Source: Mycobacterium colombiense
Lineage (GTDB): Bacteria > Actinomycetota > Actinomycetes > Mycobacteriales > Mycobacteriaceae
Assembly: GCF_001672755.1 (NCBI RefSeq)
Contig: NZ_LZKI01000039.1
Location: 1-39,137 of the forward strand
Length of the DNA: 39,137 bases
Direction of reading: 5' to 3'
Part shown: piece after piece, positions 17,822 to 25,055 of the stretch
Position numbering within the stretch: the stretch's first letter is position 1
Layout of the letters: each line of letters starts with the position of its first letter
The notes under the pieces: generated by a model
What the model was told of the DNA's origin: nothing
Databases searched by the model: none
The model's input: only the letters and a program-made list of their open reading frames with translations
Translations under genes and position numbers: made by a program

Positions 17822-18613
17822 GTGGCAACTGGGCTGACGACTGGCACCCGCCTCAGGATGTGGTGGGTGCGCACCGAATACTGGCTCGCGCGTACCCTGC
17901 TGCCTGACGTCTACGCCAACGACGCGTTGATCACGTTCAACAATTTCCACGGCTTCCTCGACGATCCCGACTTCCAGCGCGCCTACCAGCGCGGTGCCAA
18001 ATCTCTCGGCAACGAGGACTGGTACCAGTGGCAATGGCGCGTGCACGTGGGGCTGTGGGCCGCCGCGAGCGCCAGCCACCTCGAGGGCGATTTCGTCGAG
18101 TGTGGCGTCAGTTACGGCTTTTTGAGCAGCGCCATCATGGAATACCTGGACTGGGATCGGCTGGGCAAGACGTTCTACCTGCTCGACACCTTCGCCGGCC
18201 TCGACCCGCGGTTCGTCACCGACAACGAACGCCAGGCGGGGGCGCTGGCGATCAGCGAGGGGCATCTCCGTAACGGCATGTACGTCAACGGAGTCGACAG
18301 CGTCCGCGCCAATTTCGCGCAATGGAAAAACCAGCGCATCATCGTGGGCGCCGTCCCGGAAACACTCGAGCAGATGGAGGCGACGTCGGTGGCCTACCTG
18401 CACATCGACATGAACTGCGCGCCCCCCGAAGTCGCTGCGCTGCGCTTCTTTTGGCCGCGCTTGACACCCGGCGCGTTTGTGCTGCTGGACGACTACGCGA
18501 ATCGGGGACGCGACGAGCAGCGCATCGCCATGGATGAGGTCGCCGGCGAGCTGGGTGTGAAGATCTGCACATTGCCCACCGGCCAGGGTCTGCTCATCAA
18601 GCCAGCCCGCTAA
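17822..18613 (+). CDS. Divergent TylF-like SAM methyltransferase
   Basis: Class I SAM-dependent methyltransferase, 263 aa, same superfamily as the two before it but clearly divergent. VECGVSYGFLSSAIMEYLDW at residues 92-111 is the SAM-binding part; D196 (HIDMNCAPPEV) and D223-D224 (LLDDYANRGRDEQ) match the metal-site positions, although the DGD of the paralogs is DMN here. The GTG start at 17822 is preceded by TAGGGT (17807-17812); the frame is open back into the preceding gene but that part carries no similarity. It probably methylates a sugar hydroxyl (rhamnose, fucose or deoxytalose) or, less likely, the fatty-acyl hydroxyl as Fmt does. Its exact target cannot be read from sequence. Confidence 0.8.
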   Translation: MATGLTTGTRLRMWWVRTEYWLARTLLPDVYANDALITFNNFHGFLDDPDFQRAYQRGAKSLGNEDWYQWQWRVHVGLWAAASASHLEGDFVECGVSYGFLSSAIMEYLDWDRLGKTFYLLDTFAGLDPRFVTDNERQAGALAISEGHLRNGMYVNGVDSVRANFAQWKNQRIIVGAVPETLEQMEATSVAYLHIDMNCAPPEVAALRFFWPRLTPGAFVLLDDYANRGRDEQRIAMDEVAGELGVKICTLPTGQGLLIKPAR

Positions 18614-18797
18614 GCCGCAGGACGGCCGTTGGCAGCTGATGCCGTCCGCAGCTCCTTTGGAATCCGTCGGCTCATCGCGACAGGCCAGTTGTGTCCTCGC
18701 CACCAAGGTGACATCCACTTTCCCGAGTGCGCGGATCGGGATGCTTCTGACCAAATCGCAATTCGCCAAATGAGGTAATTACCAGTCGGACTCTGGC

Positions 18798-18803
18798 TAC
18801 AAT
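18798..18803 (+). promoter_or_regulatory. Candidate -10 for a leaderless transcript of the unknown membrane protein
   Basis: TACAAT is a near-consensus -10 and is separated from the GTG at 18811 by seven bases, so transcription would start at the start codon. No ribosome site is present. The 197-base gap 18614-18810 holds no other recognisable element. Confidence 0.5.
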
Positions 18804-18810
18804 CCGACAT

Positions 18811-20043
18811 GTGCAGTTCATACAGGTAAGTGACCGCGTTAAATTCGGCTACGCGAGTCTCGCAACATTCTTGGTGGTCTGGCTAGCATGCATGATCGCG
18901 CTTGCGATCGTGTTTGAACCCTCGATGTATTTTTTCTCGTACTACTCAGTAGATTACACAATGGGTTTCGTGCGACGTGGACTTGCTGGTGAACTGCTGC
19001 ATCTGTTTCCCGGCGAGTCGTATTTCACCCGTTTGTTGACGTTGCGTTGGCTTGTGTCGGCAATCTTCATTGTCAGTCTCACGGCCGTAGCGTGGATGGT
19101 AGGAGCCAAGTCCGGTCGGTCCGAACGCCGGGTCATGCTGGCCCTACTCATACCCGTCCTGCCCTTCGGCTTCACGTTCGCAGTATTTTGCCCACACCCC
19201 GACCTTTTTGCCGGGGCAGCGTTGGCCGTGTTCGCGGTGGTACTTGCTTCTGTCAAGCTAGACCGGACAATCGTGTTCGCGAGTGCAGCTTACGGCTTAA
19301 CCATGGCCTTGCTGACCTTCGTCCACGAAGGGGTGCCGCTTCTGTTCTCGCTCGGTGCGATCTTGGCGGTTCTGGCTCTGGCAGCCGAGAGTTCACCGAC
19401 GATTCAGCGTATTTGCATGCTGCTCGCGATTGCGCCCGGCTTACTTGTCACGCTAATAACGGGATTGGTTGGGCGGCGGGGAATCTCGGCACAGCTATGC
19501 GGGCTGGTGCCGCACCAAGCGGTCGATTGGCCAGCGGCGGGAAAACTGACCATGGGTCAGATGATGAAAGGCCAACATGTCTACGTGGACTATCACGACT
19601 GGGTTTGCCGGAACATCGTTAGTCGCTTCGACCAGACCCCCAACGAGGCCTCAAGCTTCGTCGCCAGTGTCGGCGCAGGCGCGCTGATCAGTTCGCTGGT
19701 GTTTGGCATCTTCGTTTTTGCGGTGACCATCTTGACCATGCGGTACGTTTCCGGTGTGCCCTTCACGCGATTCTGGGAGGCGCTACGCGGTCGGCTACTA
19801 TGGCTGACGCTTGGAGCGGTGCTAATGCTTCCGGTCTTCCTAACCGCGGTCGATTGGACCCGGTGGTGGGTAACAATCTCTTTCGATGTGTGCCTGGTCT
19901 ACGTCCTTTACGCGAGCGTTCAGCCTGAGATTGCCCAGCCTCCGACTCGGCGCACGCGCGTCTTGTTTGTGGTCGGCCTTGTCTTGTTCGCTTTGTTTCC
20001 GATCGGGACCATTCCGAACTTGGGGATCCCAGTACCTGTTTGA
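18811..20043 (+). CDS. Polytopic membrane protein of unknown function, possibly GT-C-like
   Basis: 410 aa with about ten or eleven hydrophobic segments (for example residues 15-35, 77-97, 108-126, 287-310, 330-347, 383-401). I do not recognise it. After the first membrane helix comes VDYTMGFVRRGLAGEL (residues 47-61), with an acidic residue at D48 in a predicted non-cytosolic loop. A second marked motif, DWTRWW, is at residues 348-353. Large multi-spanning proteins with an acidic residue after helix 1 are often GT-C glycosyltransferases or polymer-handling proteins, so a lipid-linked sugar transferase is possible; this is speculation. Base composition looks lower in GC than the neighbours and codons such as TTG, CTA and TCA are commoner, which hints at acquisition. 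GTG 18811 is supported by the leaderless -10. It converges with the next gene. Confidence 0.8.
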   Translation: MQFIQVSDRVKFGYASLATFLVVWLACMIALAIVFEPSMYFFSYYSVDYTMGFVRRGLAGELLHLFPGESYFTRLLTLRWLVSAIFIVSLTAVAWMVGAKSGRSERRVMLALLIPVLPFGFTFAVFCPHPDLFAGAALAVFAVVLASVKLDRTIVFASAAYGLTMALLTFVHEGVPLLFSLGAILAVLALAAESSPTIQRICMLLAIAPGLLVTLITGLVGRRGISAQLCGLVPHQAVDWPAAGKLTMGQMMKGQHVYVDYHDWVCRNIVSRFDQTPNEASSFVASVGAGALISSLVFGIFVFAVTILTMRYVSGVPFTRFWEALRGRLLWLTLGAVLMLPVFLTAVDWTRWWVTISFDVCLVYVLYASVQPEIAQPPTRRTRVLFVVGLVLFALFPIGTIPNLGIPVPV

Positions 20044-20137
20044 TCGCTTTCGTAGCTGGGATCGATACGATGCGGGTGACGAGTAACCGCTTCCTGCAAA
20101 TGTGCTTGCTCTTCCCGATTGACTAAGTGTGCGCTCG

Positions 20138-21394
20138 TTAGTGACAAATTTTTTGTCGCACCGCTTCTTCGAGTAGATCAGCAGTGTCGGCAACGGCTTC
20201 GGCGGGTTTCCTCATTCGGGCGGCGAGTTCGCGGACTCTGATTGCATAGTCTGGGGCAAGGATAGTGCGCAAATCCGCCACCAGCGATTCCGGTGTGGTG
20301 GCCGAAAAACGCCGGGCGGTGCCGACTTTCAAGCGTTTGATCTGCGCCCCCCAATACGGTTGATCGGCCGAGCTCCACAGGGCCAGGGTGGGGATGCCCG
20401 CACGCAGACTTGCGGCCGTGGTGCCCGAACCGCCGTGATGAACGATGGCACGGCAAAGGGGAAAGATTGTCGCGTAATTCACCGGACCCGCCACTTTGAC
20501 GTGGTCGAAGTGGGGCACGTCGCTGAAGTCGGCGCCGCCGAGGCAAATCAGAGCCCGCTCACCCAGGTGCGCACACGCCGCGGCAATCATGCCGACTGTG
20601 TCGGCCGCGGATTCGAGCGCGATGCTACCGGACCCGAAGCAGATCGGCGGTGTCCCCGAGGCGATCCAGGATGCGACGTCGTCGTCGGCGTCCGTCGGCA
20701 GCTGCATCGTCAGTGCACCGACAAAGGGGCGACGGTCGCCCCATCGCGCCCATTCGGCTGCCAGTCCGGGAAAGAAGATCCGGTCGTAAGCCTGGATCTC
20801 CAGCGACCGGCGGTCGGCGATTCGCCGCTGGGCCCGATGCGTTGCCTTCGGCAGGCTGAGTGCACCCCGCTGCGCATTGTCGACTTCCTTCGTTGACTGC
20901 CAAAACAGCCATTCGATCACCGTCATCGCCGAGCGCATCAGCGGCGCCGGCACGCTCGGCACGAGGCGGCCATTTGCCCGCATGGGGAAGTGATGCAGCG
21001 CGGCCAGCGGGATGCCGTAATGCTCGGCGACGTTGGCCGCTGCCTGCTCGAAATTCAGGCCGGTGGAGAGCAGATCGGCGCCGTCCGCCAACGACTGCAA
21101 CGTCGTGCCGACGTCGCCCCAGTACCTGATCAGGGGATCCCAGACTTTGGGAATCTGCCGGATCGGATTGCGAAAGAAGTCCTTCCACATGTTGCGCAGG
21201 AATTCCTCGTCCAAGAATTCCTGCACTTTCGGCCCGTACGGAACCGCAGCGAGACCGGCAGACTCGACGAAACCGACCAGCTCGGGCGGGACGGCCAGGC
21301 GAACGTCATGCCCTCGGCGCAGCAGTTCCAGACCGACGGCGGCGGACGGTTCGATGTCGCCGCGAGTCCCGTAACTCGCCAGGGCAAACTTCAT
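20138..21394 (-). CDS. GT1-family glycosyltransferase, copy 3 (GPL Gtf type)
   Basis: Third GT-B glycosyltransferase, 418 aa, reading opposite to the other two. It has MKFALASYGTRGDIEPSAAV at the start, HHFPMRANGRLVPSVPAP in the middle, LEIQAYDRIFFPGLAAEWAR, and HHGGSGTTAASLRAGIP (first His ~319) for the donor sugar. ATG 21394 has an AAGGA site six bases upstream. It is more diverged than copies 1 and 2 are from each other: one loop reads CFGSGSIALESAADT where the others have FGFGSMPVE. Together the three could account for 6-deoxytalose, alaninol-linked rhamnose and an additional rhamnose. Opposite orientation beside an IS remnant suggests a rearrangement. Confidence 0.9.
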   Translation of the reverse strand: MKFALASYGTRGDIEPSAAVGLELLRRGHDVRLAVPPELVGFVESAGLAAVPYGPKVQEFLDEEFLRNMWKDFFRNPIRQIPKVWDPLIRYWGDVGTTLQSLADGADLLSTGLNFEQAAANVAEHYGIPLAALHHFPMRANGRLVPSVPAPLMRSAMTVIEWLFWQSTKEVDNAQRGALSLPKATHRAQRRIADRRSLEIQAYDRIFFPGLAAEWARWGDRRPFVGALTMQLPTDADDDVASWIASGTPPICFGSGSIALESAADTVGMIAAACAHLGERALICLGGADFSDVPHFDHVKVAGPVNYATIFPLCRAIVHHGGSGTTAASLRAGIPTLALWSSADQPYWGAQIKRLKVGTARRFSATTPESLVADLRTILAPDYAIRVRELAARMRKPAEAVADTADLLEEAVRQKICH

Positions 21395-21497
21395 TACGCG
21401 TCCTTGCCTTTGAGTTCGTGTACCGCGACGTCAAGGGTATCGGCCATTACGTTTAGTTCTGTCAGCCCGTGTCCATAGGCTAGCGTGGGGCTGCTGC

Positions 21498-21940
21498 GCG
21501 TAATGCAGCCAGGGACACACTTTGTCCGAGGTTAGGCCGACCCGGTGGAGCATCGTCGATAACTCTTCACAAACTTTGCCGTTGGTCTGACGGCGATAGG
21601 GGCGGTTGCGCCGGTGTGCGATTCCGGGCAGGGCCTCGCGGCAATTGCGAGATCGGTAACAGGATCCGTTGCCAGTCGACGCTTTTTGAACGGTGATCCC
21701 GCATTCGGTGAACCATGTGTTCGCGCAGATCCAAAACGCTGCCGTGGTCTCTTAGCGTTCATCGACCAACAACTCGCTGTAGGTCAGCCGCGAGTGCGAG
21801 TCGATAGCGGTGTGCAGGAAGTGATAGCCCTGCAGCGGCTGACTGCATTTGTTCATTGTCCCGGTCTTGCCGGCCTAGGCGTGTCGCTTACCGGCCGACC
21901 GGCCCAGCATCCGCCAGCTGCCCCGGCGGGGATCATGCCC
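21498..21940 (-). pseudogene. IS481-family transposase remnant
   Basis: A degenerate piece of a DDE transposase is readable in one continuous minus frame interrupted by stops. From upstream it gives RRGSWRMLGRSAGKRHA, TAG (21875-21877), then GYHFLHTAIDSHSRLTYSEL with the first catalytic-type Asp, TAA (21752-21754), then WFTECGITVQKASTGNGSCY and YRRQTNGKV. In intact IS481 transposases the second region reads TDNGSCYRS; here that Asp is Gly. The third catalytic Glu region (normally GKVERFHRT) is lost or rearranged, and the N-terminal DNA-binding part is missing. It is not functional. It lies between a glycosyltransferase and a broken one and probably caused the loss of the latter's 5' part. Confidence 0.75.
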
Positions 21941-21948
21941 GGCCACGA

Positions 21949-22410
21949 CAATAAGCCCAGCGATCTGGTGTACGGCGACGTGATCATGCGCTCGACCGGC
22001 GCGTGCCAGGCCGGTGCCTTCGACTTGGACCGTCTGGTGTTCGAGACCAACATCTGTCATCAGTCGATCTTTTACGGCGCGAGCTGTTCGCCGGCATCGG
22101 TCCCTACAACCTGCGTCATCCGATCTGGGCCGACTGGGACTTCACCATCCGCTGCTTCTCCAACCCGGCGCTGGCCATCCGGTACATGGACCTTGTTGTC
22201 GCGAAGTACAACGACCTGACCGGCCTCAGCATGAGAGCGGGCACCGACAAGGAATTCAGAAAACGGCTGCCCATGTACTTCTGGGTGGCGGCGATGGAGA
22301 CCTGCGGGCGATTGCTTTCTTTTTTGAAGGAGAAGGAGAACCGCAAGTTGGCGGTGCGTTCCCGTCTCATACGGCTAAAGGCCGTATACAAAGTGCGAGC
22401 ACGCGGGTAG
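21949..22410 (+). pseudogene. Family-2 glycosyltransferase, 5'-truncated and frameshifted
   Basis: Only the C-terminal ~150 residues of a GT2 enzyme remain. Frame one gives KPSDLVYGDVIMRSTG and then LVFETNICHQSIFY. At about 22075 one base is missing (TTTTACGGCGC where TTT-TAC-CGG-CGC is expected), and the sequence continues in another frame with RRELFAGIGPYN, HPIWADWDFTIRCFSNPAL and KEFRKRLPMYFWVAAMETC, ending at TAG 22410. This tail is characteristic of the mycobacterial GT2 enzymes in GPL and lipooligosaccharide loci (Rv1514c/Rv1520 type, from memory). The 5' half is replaced by an IS481 remnant. The strain has probably lost a sugar-extending step that a relative may retain. Confidence 0.78.
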
Positions 22411-22415
22411 ACCAC

Positions 22416-23207
22416 TCACGCGGCGGACTCGGCGGCCTTCCGATAGCCGCGTAACGCGACTGGCATGAATATCGCCAGCAGCACGATTGCCCATATGCCA
22501 GTAATCGCCAGGTGCCACGAGATCGGCCCGCCGTGGGCTAGCGCCCGCATCGTCTCGAGCGGTGGCGATATCGGCTGCATGCGGACCAACGGACGAGCCC
22601 AACCCGGGAACAGCTTGAGCGGAGTGGCACCCGGATTGACGAACGCCATCGAGAACGTAACGCCCAACAACAAGGTCATCGCGCTACGGCCGTTCTGGCG
22701 GGTTGCCAGCGCCATCACGAGAGCCGTAAACCCGGTCACCACGATGGACGGGATCAGAATGAAAAGTAGTGCGGCGGTCCAGCCTTCCGTGAAGCGCAGC
22801 CCCATCGTCATCCCGATTGCGGTGATCAGTAGCGTTCCTATGAGGGCCCGCACGACCTCGGCGGTCATCCATCCGGTGACCGCGCTCGCCCGGTGTATTG
22901 GCAGCACCCACATCCGGCTCATTACGTGCGACTGGCGGTCGATGGTGATGCCCACTGAGTCGCCAAGGGAGCCGAAGAGCGCGGATATGACCGCGCACAT
23001 AGGGACCACGCCGTAAACGCTGTCCGTTCCCGTGACCTTGTGCACCTGCTCGCCCAACACAATCTGGTAGCAGAACAAGAGGAAGACAGGGAGCAATAGC
23101 GACCCCATCAGGACGGCTTGATCACGTCGCCAACGGAGCAACAGCCGGCCCGCCTGCACCCAGCTTTGGGTCCACAGAGATCCCTGCGGCTCGAGGCGAT
23201 GAGTCAT
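22416..23207 (-). CDS. drrC: DrrC-like ABC-2 exporter membrane subunit
   Basis: Membrane-spanning subunit of a daunorubicin-type (Drr) ABC exporter, 263 aa with about six hydrophobic helices. It has the ABC-2 hallmarks: a cytosolic amphipathic N-terminus (LEPQGSLWTQSWVQAGRLLL), PVFLLFCYQIVLG, and FPGWARPLVRMQPISPPLET shortly before the last helix. The ATG at 23207 overlaps the drrB stop (TAATG), so the two are translationally coupled; the frame is open further upstream but only inside drrB. It is the last gene of the drrABC operon. Drr-type operons export phthiocerol lipids in M. tuberculosis; in M. avium GPL loci they occur beside the mmpL genes, with no proven cargo that I know of. Confidence 0.9.
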   Translation of the reverse strand: MTHRLEPQGSLWTQSWVQAGRLLLRWRRDQAVLMGSLLLPVFLLFCYQIVLGEQVHKVTGTDSVYGVVPMCAVISALFGSLGDSVGITIDRQSHVMSRMWVLPIHRASAVTGWMTAEVVRALIGTLLITAIGMTMGLRFTEGWTAALLFILIPSIVVTGFTALVMALATRQNGRSAMTLLLGVTFSMAFVNPGATPLKLFPGWARPLVRMQPISPPLETMRALAHGGPISWHLAITGIWAIVLLAIFMPVALRGYRKAAESAA

Positions 23208-23947
23208 TAGCCGCGCCTCTGCATCCGCAACGCGATCGCGCCGAAGATCAGCACCATGCCAGCACACCAAGCCAGGGTGGCCGCCAAATTGGTGGGCTTC
23301 ACATGCCCAAAGGCCAAGCCGCGCAGCGTTTCAGCGAACTGTGACACCGGCTGGTTGCGGACGTACGGGCGCAGCCAGCCGGGAAAGGTCTTCTCCGGGG
23401 CGATTCCGGTGGACAACAGAAATAACAACAGTTGCGGGACAAAAAGCAGATGACTGGCCCCTTGGACGCTGTTTGCACTCGACCCCAGAGCATCGGCGCC
23501 CAACGTTACCGCCAGGCACAGCAGCAACGAGATGAGCAGGAATGCCAGGGCATGGCCAAGTCCACCGGTCATCCGGAAACCGAAGGCGTAGCCGGTAACC
23601 ATCGCCACCACCAGCGAGAGCACGGCTCGCATCAACGTGGCTGCGGTGCGGGCGGTCACCGTGGCTGAGGCAGCGACCGGTAGAGTCCGCATCCGCTCGC
23701 CGAATCCGGACAGGTGGTCGCGCGCCGCGCGGTCGGCGGTGAGCAGCCCAACGACGATCATCGATTGGGCAACCACGGCCGGAAGAAAGTATTGCGTATA
23801 GCTGATGTGCCCGGTGTCGATCAGACCATGCAACGCCACACTGAATCCCGCCAAATAGGCTGCCGGAGAGAAGATCTCAAAGATCATCTCGCCGTCCCGA
23901 GCCGCCGACATCAGCGAACGTTCGGTGAGGGCGGACAAAGCGCTCAT
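23207..23947 (-). CDS. drrB: DrrB-like ABC-2 exporter membrane subunit
   Basis: First membrane subunit of the Drr-type ABC exporter, 246 aa, about six transmembrane segments. It opens with a short cytosolic helix (LSALTERSLMSAARDGEM) and then FSPAAYLAGFSVALHGLID. A conserved FPGWLRPYVRNQPVSQFAET segment matches the equivalent stretch in DrrC, showing that the two subunits are homologous. The ATG at 23947 overlaps the drrA TGA by four bases (ATGA). It should form a heteromeric channel with DrrC driven by two DrrA copies. Cargo is presumably a surface glycolipid. Confidence 0.9.
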   Translation of the reverse strand: MSALSALTERSLMSAARDGEMIFEIFSPAAYLAGFSVALHGLIDTGHISYTQYFLPAVVAQSMIVVGLLTADRAARDHLSGFGERMRTLPVAASATVTARTAATLMRAVLSLVVAMVTGYAFGFRMTGGLGHALAFLLISLLLCLAVTLGADALGSSANSVQGASHLLFVPQLLLFLLSTGIAPEKTFPGWLRPYVRNQPVSQFAETLRGLAFGHVKPTNLAATLAWCAGMVLIFGAIALRMQRRG

Positions 23948-24891
23948 GACCGGGCGGCGGTCCGTTCGGTCAGATGCAGGAAAGCTTCATCGAGCGAGGG
24001 CTTACGCAGCGAGATATCAGCGAGCTCGAGTCCAAGCGCGTCGACCCGCCGGAATACCTCGACCAGCGTGGCCACCCCATCGGGTGCGAACACCGACACC
24101 GAATTGGTGTCGTTGTCGATATCAACGCCCTCGAGTCCGTTCAGCGCCGCCGCGACCTGAGCCAGGTCGGCGGGATTGGCAGGGGTCACCTGGCAGTAGC
24201 TGGTACCCACCGCCCGCTTGAGCTCTTCTGCGGTGCCGCTGGCGATTACCTGCCCGTGATCGATGACGACGATCGAATCGCTGAGCACGTCGGCCTCTTC
24301 CAGGTACTGCGTGGTCAGCAGCACGGTGATGCCCTGCACGGTCAGCGAACTCACCAGGGCCCACACGTCGCGACGGCTGCGTGGGTCCAGCCCGGTGGTC
24401 GGCTCGTCGAGGAAGAGCACCTGCGGCGGCACCACCAGGGCGCTGGCCAGATCGACGCGCCGGAACATGCCTCCGGAGTACGTCGACAGCCGCCGGTCGG
24501 CTGCGGCGACCAGATCGAACTGTTCGAGCAGCTCGTCGGCGCGCACCTTCGCGCGCTTGCGATTCAATCCGCGCAGCCTGCCGAACAGGACCAGGTTTTC
24601 CCGGCCGGTCAGCATGGGGTCCATCCCGGTGAATTGTCCAGCCATCCCGATGCTGGCACGTACCTCGGACGGCTGGCGGATGATGTCGTACCCGGCGACG
24701 CTGGCGTTTCCAGAGCTCGGGCGGATCAGCGTGGAAAGAATGTTGATCGTGGTGGTCTTGCCGGCTCCGTTGTGGCCGAGCACACCGCACACCGTCCCGG
24801 CCGGAACCGAGAAGTCGATGCCGTTCAACGCGAGCGTGTTTCGCCCGAATGTCTTTGTGAGGCCTACAACCTCGATCGCAAGTGCACTCAC
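23944..24891 (-). CDS. drrA: DrrA-like ABC exporter ATPase
   Basis: Nucleotide-binding subunit, 315 aa. Walker A is GHNGAGKT at residues 39-46, the ABC signature YSGGM at 138-142, Walker B ends in LFLDEP with D162 and E163, and the switch His position is Gln-rich (LLTTQYLEEAD), as in other DrrA proteins. The C-terminal ~90 residues form the Drr regulatory domain (FRRVDALGLELADISLRKPS, then LDEAFLHLT). The signature continues FRR where most relatives have RRR. GTG 24891 gives the natural start SALAIEVVGLTKTFG; no ribosome site is obvious. The 164-base gap on its 5' side (24892-25055) should contain its promoter, but no clear hexamer was identified. Confidence 0.93.
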   Translation of the reverse strand: MSALAIEVVGLTKTFGRNTLALNGIDFSVPAGTVCGVLGHNGAGKTTTINILSTLIRPSSGNASVAGYDIIRQPSEVRASIGMAGQFTGMDPMLTGRENLVLFGRLRGLNRKRAKVRADELLEQFDLVAAADRRLSTYSGGMFRRVDLASALVVPPQVLFLDEPTTGLDPRSRRDVWALVSSLTVQGITVLLTTQYLEEADVLSDSIVVIDHGQVIASGTAEELKRAVGTSYCQVTPANPADLAQVAAALNGLEGVDIDNDTNSVSVFAPDGVATLVEVFRRVDALGLELADISLRKPSLDEAFLHLTERTAARS

Positions 24892-25055
24892 GGTACGAGT
24901 ATTTCACGGTGCGTAATGGCGTGCGGACGGTATCGGTGGATAGCGCTATGGGGGATGGCGCAAGCCCTTCCTCGATGGTCACCGCAGATTCCGCTGGCGC
25001 CGCCGAAATTCGTTCGCAGTGGGGGAGTTTCGAGCAATGAAACGACCGGGACCAC

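Noticed and set aside
20141..20160. Terminator GACAAA/TTTGTC between the converging genes
   Set aside because: Short AT-rich stem inside the last codons of the minus-strand glycosyltransferase, without a T-run after it on either strand.
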